From Cellulomonas palmilytica (GTDB lineage Bacteria > Actinomycetota > Actinomycetes > Actinomycetales > Cellulomonadaceae): a stretch of 64,000 bases of DNA. Of the stretch, positions 35,237 to 43,043 are shown piece after piece (the stretch's first letter is position 1; each line of letters begins with the position of its first letter). The stretch spans positions 1,426,001 to 1,490,000 of the forward strand of contig NZ_CP062221.1 of NCBI RefSeq assembly GCF_021590045.1, read 5' to 3'. Made by a program: the position numbers and the translations under genes. The notes beneath the pieces are model-generated. The model was not told the DNA's origin. It did not search any database and saw only the letters and a list, made by a program, of their open reading frames with translations.

Positions 35237-35281
35237 TTCGCCCGTCTGGCCCCTGTTTCGCCCGTTCTGCCCGCATAGACT
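35237..35281 (+). promoter_or_regulatory. Tandem TTCGCCCG motifs and leaderless -10 box
   Basis: TTCGCCCG at 35237-35244 and 35257-35264 are 20 bp apart. TAGACT at 35276-35281 ends 7 nt before ATG 35289, which would give a leaderless mRNA, common in actinobacteria. Confidence 0.5.
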
Positions 35282-35288
35282 CGCTCGC

Positions 35289-36452
35289 ATGCGCAGCGCT
35301 GGACCGCCCTCGGGGCCCGCGAAGCCGGGTGTCGTCGAGGCGACGGCACCGGCTCCCGTGCAGGCCGCTGCGGAGGGTGAGGCGGTGCCCGACGCCCCGC
35401 GGCCCCGCCGTCCGCGCGTCGAGTGGGTCGACACCGGCCGCGGCATCGCGATCTCGCTCGTCGTGCTGTTCCACTCGTCGAACTGGCTGCTCGGCGCGGG
35501 CGCGCACGTCAGGCCCTGGGTCGAGGCGAACGTCGTCGTCTCGTCGCTGCGGATGCCGCTGTTCTTCACGCTCGCCGGGCTGTTCGCGGGCAAGTGGGTG
35601 CGCGGCGCGTGGACCGCGCTGTGGCACTCCAAGATCCGGCTGTACCTGTGGGTCTTCCTCGTGTGGGGTGCGGTCGGCTCGCTCGCGTACTACGTGGGCG
35701 TGCGCATGCGGGGGACCGGCTCGTTCCTGTCGAACGTGCTGCAGCCGTACGTGCTCTCGCCGTTCGTCCCGCGGCTCGAGCTGTGGTTCATCTGGGCGCT
35801 CGCGCTGTTCTTCGTCGTCGCCAAGCTGACGCGCCGGGTGCCCGTGGCCGTCCAGATCGGCGTCGCCGCCGTCGGCTCCGCGATCGCGCTGTCCGGGTGG
35901 GAGACAGCGAGCCCCGGGTGGAACGGCTCGGTCAAGTACTACGTGTTCTTCCTCGTCGGCCTCCACCTGCGCGACGTGGTGCTGCGGCGCGGCTCCGAGG
36001 CGCGCGTGCTGCCGATGGTCGGCGTCGTCGCGCTGTGGGCGGCGGTCGCGTTCGGGCTGTGGGCCGCGGACCTGCGTGAGGCACCCGGGCTGTACTTCGT
36101 GAACTGCGTCCTGGGGGTCGCCGCCGGGATCGCGGTCAGCCGGGCGCTGTCCCGGTCGCACGTGCTCCGGGACCTGGGCGCACGGACCCTGCCGGTCTAC
36201 CTCGCGCACACGCCGCTCATCATCGTGACCGCCGCGCTGCTCAAGAGCTGGGGCGCGGTCGACTCGCCCGCCGTCGCGGTGCTCGGCCCCCCGCTGCTCG
36301 CCGCCGCCGCGATCGTCGCGACGCTCGCCCTCGAACGCGGCGCGAAGCGCGTCGGCGCCGGGTGGCTGTACGAGCCGCCCGCGTGGTTCGACGTCGCCGC
36401 ACGGCGGCGGGCCGCACGCGCGTCGCGTGCCGCGACCCGGCCCGGGGGGTGA
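35289..36452 (+). CDS. Acyltransferase 3 family membrane protein
   Basis: The 387-residue integral membrane protein has a 50-residue Pro/Ala-rich cytoplasmic N-terminus and then about ten helices. It begins RVEWVDTGRGIAISLVVLFHSSNW, the AT3 pattern with His in LFHS, and has RMPLFFTLAGLFAGK (SGF-like segment) and TLPVYLAHTPLIIV near the end. It likely transfers acetyl or succinyl groups to the EPS repeat unit; there is no SGNH domain. The start is supported by the -10 box spacing for leaderless translation. The stop overlaps the next acyltransferase start by 4 nt (GTGA), so the two similar enzymes are co-translated. Confidence 0.88.
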   Translation: MRSAGPPSGPAKPGVVEATAPAPVQAAAEGEAVPDAPRPRRPRVEWVDTGRGIAISLVVLFHSSNWLLGAGAHVRPWVEANVVVSSLRMPLFFTLAGLFAGKWVRGAWTALWHSKIRLYLWVFLVWGAVGSLAYYVGVRMRGTGSFLSNVLQPYVLSPFVPRLELWFIWALALFFVVAKLTRRVPVAVQIGVAAVGSAIALSGWETASPGWNGSVKYYVFFLVGLHLRDVVLRRGSEARVLPMVGVVALWAAVAFGLWAADLREAPGLYFVNCVLGVAAGIAVSRALSRSHVLRDLGARTLPVYLAHTPLIIVTAALLKSWGAVDSPAVAVLGPPLLAAAAIVATLALERGAKRVGAGWLYEPPAWFDVAARRRAARASRAATRPGG

Positions 36453-37594
36453 GCGCGCTGGCCGCGCGAGACGTCGCCCCGGCGCGCACCGCTCCCATGG
36501 TCGGTCGGCTCGAGTGGGTCGACGCGGTCCGCGGGTACTCCGTGGTCGCCGTCGTGCTCGCGCACGTCGTGCTCTGGCACCTGCTCGCCGTGGACGCACC
36601 CACCGCGGACGCCGGGGAGTCGGTGTGGGGCCGGGTGTACGGGGTGCTCGGCAGCGCGCGCATGCCGGTGCTCCTGGCCGTCTCCGGCCTCGTCGTCGCG
36701 CGTCGGGTGCGGCTCGGGTGGCGGCCGGGCGGCCTGACGCTGCGCGTCGCGCGCAACTACTACCTGTACGTCGTGTGGCTGCTGCTGTACGCCGTGTTCT
36801 ACGCGGTGGTGCGGGACCCGAGCCTGCCGCACCGGGTCGACGGCGTCGGTGACCTGCTGCGCCAGCTCGTCGTTCCGGAGACGACGCTCTGGTACGTGTT
36901 CGCGCTCGCCGTGTACATCGCGGTGCTCGGGGCGTTGCACCGCGTGCCCCCGTGGGCCGTGCTGTCGGGGCTCGTCGCGCTGTGCCTGGCGACGCACGTC
37001 CTGACGTCGTCGGACCAGATGTGGGCCAAGGTGCCGGAGATGTTCCTGTTCTTCGCCGTCGGCGTGTACGGCGCCGGCCCGCTGCGCCGGCTGGGCGAGC
37101 GGGCGTCGTGGGGCGCGCTGCTCCTCGCGGCGGGCCTCGCTGTCGCCGCCACCGCGTCGGGGCGGCTCGCCGAGGGGGTGGAGCTCGCCGAGGCCGTGGT
37201 GTTCGTCGTGCGGTGCCTGGCGTTCCTGGTGCTCGCGGTGCTCGTCGTCGTCCTCGCGGTCCGGTGGGAGCCGCTGCGTCGGCTCGGCCTCCTCCTCGGG
37301 CGCCAGACGCTGCCGATCTACGTGCTGCACCCGCTGTGGCTCGCGCTGCTGCTCGCGTACGCGGGCGGGCTCGCGCGCGACGTCACGGCGACGACCGTCG
37401 GGTCGTTGCTGTACCCGCCGGTCGTCACCACGCTCGTCGTCGTGCTGAGCCTCACGGTGCACGCGGGGGCGCGGCACGCGCACGCGCTCGTCCCGGCGTT
37501 CGCGATGCCGCGCCGGTGGGAGGAGCGGCTGGCCGCGGTCGACGCGCGCGCGCCGGGACGCCCGGCGCCCGTGGACTCCGGTCGCGGCGCCTGA
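36449..37594 (+). CDS. Acyltransferase 3 family membrane protein (second of a pair)
   Basis: The 381-residue paralogue of the upstream gene has LEWVDAVRGYSVVAVVLAHVVLW at residues about 20-42 (catalytic His in LAHV), RMPVLLAVSGLVVARRV, an ALAVYIAVLGAL helix and TLPIYVLHPLWLALL near the C-terminus. About ten membrane helices are visible. GTG 36449 overlaps the preceding stop, so it is coupled; upstream in-frame codons to 36362 are only a shadow of the first gene. Two adjacent AT3 enzymes suggest either two acyl positions on the polymer or a heterodimer. No clear terminator follows before mfd. Confidence 0.88.
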   Translation: MSALAARDVAPARTAPMVGRLEWVDAVRGYSVVAVVLAHVVLWHLLAVDAPTADAGESVWGRVYGVLGSARMPVLLAVSGLVVARRVRLGWRPGGLTLRVARNYYLYVVWLLLYAVFYAVVRDPSLPHRVDGVGDLLRQLVVPETTLWYVFALAVYIAVLGALHRVPPWAVLSGLVALCLATHVLTSSDQMWAKVPEMFLFFAVGVYGAGPLRRLGERASWGALLLAAGLAVAATASGRLAEGVELAEAVVFVVRCLAFLVLAVLVVVLAVRWEPLRRLGLLLGRQTLPIYVLHPLWLALLLAYAGGLARDVTATTVGSLLYPPVVTTLVVVLSLTVHAGARHAHALVPAFAMPRRWEERLAAVDARAPGRPAPVDSGRGA

Positions 37595-37632
37595 CGCACG
37601 TCCGCACCCGGGACGGTGTCGGTCGCGGCTCG

Positions 37633-37638
37633 TACACT
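37633..37638 (+). promoter_or_regulatory. Candidate -10 box (TACACT) upstream of mfd
   Basis: TACACT fits TANNNT in the 199-nt gap before mfd and would give a leader of about 150 nt. The rest of this gap shows no RNA gene or conserved element. Confidence 0.35.
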
Positions 37639-37793
37639 GACGACGCCCCCTGACCCCGCGTGGCAGCGGTGCGCGCCGACCGGTTCGCCCGGTCCCGCGC
37701 CCTCGTCGTCGCCGGAGCAGGGGTGCTCGTGCTGCCCGCGGCACTCCCGAGGAGCCCCGCGACCGCTGCCCGCCCGACGAACGTGAAGGACCC

Positions 37794-40700
37794 ATGGACC
37801 TCACCGGACTGCTGCCCGCCCTGCTCGCCGACCCGGCCGCCGCCGCGGCTCTCGAGGCCGTGCCCGCGCGGGGCGAGGTCGACGTCGTCGGACCGGCGGG
37901 CATCCGGCCCCCGCTGCTCGCGGCGCTCGCCGGCGCGGGCGGGCACGTGGCCGGGCGTCCGCTCGTCGTGACGACCGCGACGGGACGCGACGCCGACGAG
38001 CTCGCCGACGCGCTGCGCTGCTACCTGCCGGACGACGACGTCGCGGTGCTGCCCGCGTGGGAGACGCTGCCGCACGAGCGGCTGTCGCCGCGAGCCGACA
38101 CCGTCGCGCGGCGCCTCGCGGTGTTCCGCCGGCTCGCGAACCCGACGCCCGAGCGAGGCCCCGCGGGGCCGATCCGCGTGCTCGTCGTGCCCGTGCGCGC
38201 GCTCCTGCAGCCCGTCGTCGACGGGCTCGGCGAGCTGCGGCCCGTCGAGGTCGCGGTCGGCGACACGGTCGACATGGACGACCTCACGCAGCGGCTCGCG
38301 GACGCCGCGTACAGCCGCGTGGACATGGTCGAGAAGCGCGGGGAGTTCGCCGTGCGCGGCGGGATCGTCGACGTGTTCCCGCCGACCGAGTCGCACCCGC
38401 TGCGCGTCGAGCTGTGGGGCGAGGAGGTCGAGGAGATCCGCTGGTTCTCCGTGGCGGACCAGCGCTCGCTCGAGGTCGCGGACCACGGCCTGTGGGCCCC
38501 GCCGTGCCGCGAGATCCTGCTGACCGACGCGGTGCGGGAGCGGGCGGCCTCGCTCGTGCCGCAGCTGCCGGGTGCGATCGACATGCTCGACAAGCTCGCG
38601 GCGGGCATCGCGGTCGAGGGCATGGAGTCCCTCGCGCCCGTGCTGGTCGACCGCATGGTCCCGGTGCTGGACCTCGTGCCCGACGACGCGCTGCTGGTGC
38701 TCGCCGACCCCGAGCGCATCCGGCGGCGCGCGCACGACCTCGTCGCTACCACGCAGGAGTTCCTCGAGGCCGCGTGGACGTCGGCCGCGGCCGGTGCCGC
38801 GACGCCGCTCGACCTGTCCGCCGCGTCGTTCGCGACGTTCGCGGAGGTCCGCGCGCTCTCGCAGGTGCGCGGGCTGGGCTGGTGGACGCTGTCCGGCTTC
38901 ACGCTCGACGCGGGGGCCGACGACGAGAGCGCCGCCGCACCCGTGCGCGACACCGACGGCGTGGAGACGCTCGTCGTCGCCGCCCGCGAGGTCGAGCGCT
39001 ACCGCGGCGAGGTCGCGCGCGCCGTCGCCGACGTGCGCGAGCTGCAGCGCGCCGGCTGGCGGCTCGTGCTCGCGACCGAGGGGCACGGCCCCGCGCAGCG
39101 CATGGTCGAGCAGCTCAAGGCCGCCGACTGCCCCGCGCGGCTCGTCGCGACCATCGACTCCGAGCCGTCCGGCGGCGTCGTGCTCGTCACGCCCGCGCCC
39201 GTCGGACCCGGCTTCGTCGCCGAGGCCCAGCGCCTCGCGGTGTTCTCCGAGGCGGACCTCACCGGGCGCGCGGGCTCGTCCACGCGCGACATGCGCCGCA
39301 TGCCGAGCCGGCGCCGCAACGTCGTCGACCCGCTCCAGCTGCGCGCGGGCGACTTCGTCGTGCACGAGCAGCACGGCGTCGGGCGGTTCGTCGAGCTCGT
39401 GCAGCGCACCATCGGCTCCGGCGCGGCCGCCGCGACGCGCGAGTACCTCGTCATCGAGTACGCGTCGTCCAAGCGCGGGCAGCCCGGCGACCGCCTGTAC
39501 GTGCCCACCGACCAGCTCGACCAGGTCACCAAGTACGTCGGAGGCGAGGCGCCCAGCCTCAACCGCATGGGCGGCGCGGACTGGGCCAAGACCAAGGGCC
39601 GTGCGCGCAAGGCCGTCAAGGAGATCGCGTCCGAGCTCATCCGCCTGTACTCGGCGCGCATGGCGACGCCCGGGCACGCGTTCGGCGCGGACACCCCGTG
39701 GCAGCGCGAGCTCGAGGACGCGTTCGCGTACGTCGAGACCCCGGACCAGCTCGCCACGATCGACGAGGTCAAGGCCGACATGGAGAAACCGATCCCCATG
39801 GACCGGCTCGTGTGCGGCGACGTCGGCTACGGCAAGACCGAGATCGCCGTGCGCGCCGCGTTCAAGGCCGTGCAGGACGGCAAGCAGGTCGCCGTACTCG
39901 TCCCGACGACCCTGCTCGTCCAGCAGCACTACGACACGTTCGCCGAGCGGTACTCGCCGTACCCCGTGACCGTGAAGGCCCTGTCGCGGTTCCAGACCGC
40001 CAAGGAGAGCAAGGAGATCCTCGACGGCCTGGCCGACGGGTCCGTCGACGTCGTCATCGGCACGCACCGCCTCATCACCGGCGGCGTGCGGTTCAAGGAC
40101 CTCGGGCTCGTCGTCATCGACGAGGAGCAGCGGTTCGGCGTCGAGCACAAGGAGACGCTCAAGGCGCTGCGCACCAACGTCGACGTCCTCGCGATGTCCG
40201 CCACCCCGATCCCGCGCACGCTCGAGATGGCCGTCACCGGCATCCGCGAGATGTCCACGCTCGCGACCCCGCCGGAGGAGCGGCACCCCGTGCTCACGTT
40301 CGTCGGACCGTACGAGGAGAAGCAGATCTCCGCGGCCATCCGACGTGAGCTGCTGCGCGAGGGCCAGGTGTTCTACGTGCACAACCGCGTCGAGTCCATC
40401 GAACGGGTCGCGTCCCGGCTCAACGAGCTCGTGCCCGAGGCCCGCATCGCCGTCGCGCACGGGAAGATGGGCGAGCACCAGCTCGAGCGCGTCATCGTCG
40501 ACTTCTGGGAGAAGAGGTTCGACGTCCTGGTCTGCACGACGATCGTCGAGACCGGCCTCGACATCTCCAACGCGAACACCCTCATCCTTGAGAGCGCCGA
40601 CCGCCTCGGCCTGTCCCAGCTGCACCAGCTGCGCGGCCGCGTCGGCCGTGGCCGTGAACGCGCCTACGCCTACTTCCTGTACCCGCCGGAGAAGCCGCTC

Positions 40701-41408
40701 ACCGAGACCGCGCACGACCGGCTGCAGACCATCGCCGCGAACACCGACCTCGGCGCCGGCATGGCGGTGGCCATGAAGGACCTCGAGATCCGCGGCGCCG
40801 GGAACCTGCTCGGCGGCGAGCAGTCCGGGCACATCGAGGGCGTCGGCTTCGACCTGTACATCCGGATGGTCGGCGAGGCCGTCGCCGCGTTCCGCGACGA
40901 CGTGCCCGAGGAGCTGCCCGACGTCACCATCGAGCTGCCCGTCGACGCGCACATCCCGCACGACTACATCGCGCACGAGCGCCTGCGCCTCGAGGCGTAC
41001 CGCAAGATCGCCGTCGCCGCCGACGACACCGCGCTGCGCGAGGTCCACGCCGAGCTCGTCGACCGCTACGGGCCCGTGCCCGAGGCCGTCGACAACCTGT
41101 TCGAGGTCGCGCAGTTCCGCCAGCACGCCCGACGAGCGGGTCTGTCGGACATCACCGCGCAGGGCAAGTTCGTGCGCTTCGCGCCCGTCGAGCTGCCCGA
41201 GTCCGCGCAGCTGCGGCTCAAGCGCCTCTACCCGGGGTCGGTGCTCAAGCCCGCGCTGCGCACCGTGCTCGTCCCGTTCCCGACGACCGCACGCATCGGC
41301 GGCAAGCCGCTGCACGGCCGCGACGTCCTGACCTGGTGCCGTCAGCTCATCGACGCGGTGGTCCTCAACGACGTCTCCGCCGCCGCGAAGGTGGGCACGA
41401 CCCGCTGA
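37794..41408 (+). CDS. mfd: Transcription-repair coupling factor
   Basis: Removes RNA polymerase stalled at DNA lesions and recruits UvrAB. The 1,204-residue protein has the full Mfd layout: UvrB-homology N-terminus (VVTTATGRDADELADALRCY, LPAWETLPHERLSP), a CarD-like RNA-polymerase interaction domain (DFVVHEQHGVGRFVEL near residue 520), a RecG-like translocase with Walker A GDVGYGKTE near 676-684, DEEQ at 776-779, SATPIPRTL, and QLRGRVGRG near 950, and the C-terminal TRCF domain that masks UvrA binding. ATG 37794 is preceded by GAAGGA. Composition matches the housekeeping genes, so it marks the right border of the EPS island. Confidence 0.97.
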   Translation: MDLTGLLPALLADPAAAAALEAVPARGEVDVVGPAGIRPPLLAALAGAGGHVAGRPLVVTTATGRDADELADALRCYLPDDDVAVLPAWETLPHERLSPRADTVARRLAVFRRLANPTPERGPAGPIRVLVVPVRALLQPVVDGLGELRPVEVAVGDTVDMDDLTQRLADAAYSRVDMVEKRGEFAVRGGIVDVFPPTESHPLRVELWGEEVEEIRWFSVADQRSLEVADHGLWAPPCREILLTDAVRERAASLVPQLPGAIDMLDKLAAGIAVEGMESLAPVLVDRMVPVLDLVPDDALLVLADPERIRRRAHDLVATTQEFLEAAWTSAAAGAATPLDLSAASFATFAEVRALSQVRGLGWWTLSGFTLDAGADDESAAAPVRDTDGVETLVVAAREVERYRGEVARAVADVRELQRAGWRLVLATEGHGPAQRMVEQLKAADCPARLVATIDSEPSGGVVLVTPAPVGPGFVAEAQRLAVFSEADLTGRAGSSTRDMRRMPSRRRNVVDPLQLRAGDFVVHEQHGVGRFVELVQRTIGSGAAAATREYLVIEYASSKRGQPGDRLYVPTDQLDQVTKYVGGEAPSLNRMGGADWAKTKGRARKAVKEIASELIRLYSARMATPGHAFGADTPWQRELEDAFAYVETPDQLATIDEVKADMEKPIPMDRLVCGDVGYGKTEIAVRAAFKAVQDGKQVAVLVPTTLLVQQHYDTFAERYSPYPVTVKALSRFQTAKESKEILDGLADGSVDVVIGTHRLITGGVRFKDLGLVVIDEEQRFGVEHKETLKALRTNVDVLAMSATPIPRTLEMAVTGIREMSTLATPPEERHPVLTFVGPYEEKQISAAIRRELLREGQVFYVHNRVESIERVASRLNELVPEARIAVAHGKMGEHQLERVIVDFWEKRFDVLVCTTIVETGLDISNANTLILESADRLGLSQLHQLRGRVGRGRERAYAYFLYPPEKPLTETAHDRLQTIAANTDLGAGMAVAMKDLEIRGAGNLLGGEQSGHIEGVGFDLYIRMVGEAVAAFRDDVPEELPDVTIELPVDAHIPHDYIAHERLRLEAYRKIAVAADDTALREVHAELVDRYGPVPEAVDNLFEVAQFRQHARRAGLSDITAQGKFVRFAPVELPESAQLRLKRLYPGSVLKPALRTVLVPFPTTARIGGKPLHGRDVLTWCRQLIDAVVLNDVSAAAKVGTTR

Positions 41409-41429
41409 CCGGGCCGTCATGCGACCGCG

Positions 41430-41463
41430 CCTGCGCGCCCGGGAGGGGGTCCGGGCGCGCAGG
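41430..41463. terminator. Bidirectional terminator after mfd
   Basis: CCTGCGCGCCCGG (41430-41442) and CCGGGCGCGCAGG (41451-41463) form a perfect 13-bp stem between the convergent mfd and DUF1508 genes. Confidence 0.85.
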
Positions 41464-41468
41464 TGGGG

Positions 41469-41639
41469 TCACGCCTCGACGACGGCGGCGTCCGCCGCGT
41501 TCTTCTTGATCGACTCGACCGTCGACTTCGCCGACGCCTTCTCCGTGTACTGCTGGCTGTGGGCGAGGACGTTGCCGTTCTGCGCGACGATCCGGAAGAA
41601 CCACTTGCCGTTGTCGCTCTTGACGATCTCGAACTTCAT
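41469..41639 (-). CDS. DUF1508 (YegP-like) small protein
   Basis: The 56-residue protein MKFEIVKSDNGKWFFRIVAQ onward is a single YegP/DUF1508 repeat: a three-stranded sheet (KFEIVKS, WFFRIVA, GNVLAHS) followed by a helix with the typical YTEKASAKSTVESIKKNA pattern. E. coli YegP has two such repeats; actinobacteria often have this one-repeat form. The function of the family is unknown, although expression in stress is reported for relatives. ATG 41639 is the only sensible start; the open frame upstream to 41927 lacks family similarity. A TTTCACCCG motif lies at 41723-41731 upstream, as before several EPS genes. Confidence 0.85.
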   Translation of the reverse strand: MKFEIVKSDNGKWFFRIVAQNGNVLAHSQQYTEKASAKSTVESIKKNAADAAVVEA

Positions 41640-41927
41640 CGGGCTGCTCCATCCACGCGCCGTTGCATGACGCTGCCCAGCCAACACCCGCGGTCCGCGC
41701 CCGAGGCAGACGGCTCCCGCGCTTTCACCCGTGTGGGCGGGGTCCTGTGCCGTGCTCTCGCGTCCGCGAGGTGACGCCTGTCGCCTGGTTATCCACAGAT
41801 AGCGACGACGTTGCCGTCCCGTTTGTCGGGCTGTGACTAGTTTTCGAGTCGGCCGGATGGGATCGTTCCCACCGGCGAGCGGCGCAGAGCTGCGCTGCTC
41901 CCATCGAAGGACAGGCAGGGGGAACAC
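41640..41927. promoter_or_regulatory. Intergenic region between DUF1508 and the small exported protein
   Basis: It holds one island-type motif (TTTCACCCG, 41723-41731, reading CGGGTGAAA towards DUF1508) and a DnaA-box-like TTATCCACA at 41789-41797. Sequence here has more A and T than its neighbours. No gene is seen. Confidence 0.4.
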
Positions 41928-42262
41928 ATGGGTACACCTATGTCCAAGCGGCGCCGAGTGATGGCGGTGATCGCCGTCGTCGTCGGCATCGCCGTCTGCG
42001 GGCCGGCCGCCGGCGCGGTGGCGGTCGGCTACGCGACCAAGGCTGCTCCGCAGGTCGCCAAGGGCTACGGCAGCACGGGCAAGACGTACGGGAACTGGCT
42101 GGCGGTCAAGGGCTCGGCGAGCGCGACCTCCACACGTACTCGGTCACGGCGAAGCCGGTCACCGTCCGCATCGACGCGTGGGTCAAGAGCTGCCTGAACA
42201 TCCCGTCGCGTCCGGACGTCTGTTCGTCGGGCAAGTCGCTGTACGCGTACCTCAACTACTAG
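41928..42262 (+). pseudogene. Small exported Cys-containing protein, frameshifted
   Basis: ATG 41928, behind GGGGGAA, opens a protein with a basic N-terminus (KRRR), a hydrophobic core (VMAVIAVVVGIAV) and a likely signal-peptide cleavage after GAVA. The frame is protein-like up to about nt 42122 (GYGSTGKTYGNWLAVKGSASA) and then turns into an Arg/Ser-rich artefact. One base further on, in another frame, convincing sequence resumes from nt 42125: DLHTYSVTAKPVTVRIDAW, then two cysteines and a YAYLNY end at TAG 42260-42262. One missing base near 42123 explains this; the intact form would be about 111 residues. It lies just before an ABC transporter operon, so an exported peptide is plausible. The product is not recognised. 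A sequencing error is an alternative. Confidence 0.7.
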
Positions 42263-42323
42263 TCGCAAGGGTCGTGCGGTGGCGTCCGGCGGACGCCACC
42301 GCACGACGTGGGGGGGAGTCGAG

Positions 42324-43043
42324 ATGGTCGTGCTCGAGGACGTGATCGTCCGACGAGGCAGGTTCGAGCTCGGACCTGTGAACGCGGAGTTCCCGGTAGG
42401 GGTCACGGCGCTGCTCGGTGCGAACGGAGCGGGCAAGTCGACGCTCATGGGCGCCGTCGTCGGCGTCCTGGCGCCCGCTCGGGGGCGCGTCGATGTCCGC
42501 GAGGGACGGGGGGTCGGGGCCGTACCCGGATACCTGCCACAGGACTTCGACGCACCACGCCGGGTGCGCGTCGTGGACTACTTGAGGTTCGTGGCCTGGT
42601 GCCGAAGCAGTCGTCGGAGCCCGATCGCTGATGGAGACGTCGCGACCGCCCTGCGAGCGGTCGGCCTCGAGGACCGTGCAGGCTGGCGCTTCGGTGCACT
42701 GTCGGGCGGGATGCGGCGGAGGGTCGGCGTCGCACAGGCTCTGCTCGGATCTCCGAGCGTGGTCGTGCTCGACGAACCGACGGTCGGGCTCGACCCGGTG
42801 CAACGCATGGAGCTGCGCGATCTCATCGCGACTCTCGGGCGTGACCGTTCGGTCATCGTCTCGACGCACCTCGCCGAAGACGTGGCGGCCGTGGCGGAGC
42901 GTGTGGTGATTCTCGCCGAGGGCACAGAGGTCTTTCAGGGCACCGTCATGGCGCTCGCAGAGCGCGGAGGGCACGACGGTGTGACGTCGGAGGCCGTCGA
43001 ACGCGGCTTTCTGTCCGTCCTCGGGGCGCGGGTGCCGGCATGA
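42324..43043 (+). CDS. ABC transporter ATP-binding protein
   Basis: The 239-residue ATPase has Walker A GANGAGKST at 32-40, a Q-loop in GYLPQDFD, the signature LSGGM at 126-130, Walker B VVVLDEP at 146-152 and the H-loop STH at 180-182. It resembles the drug/antibiotic or lantibiotic-immunity subgroup of ABC-2 systems (single ATPase partnered with separate membrane proteins). ATG 42324 has GGGGGGAG about 7 nt upstream. The end overlaps the next ORF by 4 nt (ATGA). Its partners are the membrane proteins downstream; the substrate may be the small exported protein encoded just before it, but that is inference. Confidence 0.9.
   Translation: MVVLEDVIVRRGRFELGPVNAEFPVGVTALLGANGAGKSTLMGAVVGVLAPARGRVDVREGRGVGAVPGYLPQDFDAPRRVRVVDYLRFVAWCRSSRRSPIADGDVATALRAVGLEDRAGWRFGALSGGMRRRVGVAQALLGSPSVVVLDEPTVGLDPVQRMELRDLIATLGRDRSVIVSTHLAEDVAAVAERVVILAEGTEVFQGTVMALAERGGHDGVTSEAVERGFLSVLGARVPA

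Noticed and set aside
37660..37971. Small open frame upstream of and overlapping mfd
   Set aside because: Overlaps the mfd start in another frame, has no ribosome site, and its composition is not protein-like.
41789..41797. TTATCCACA, a DnaA-box-like sequence
   Set aside because: A single box without neighbours or AT-rich DNA; not an origin.
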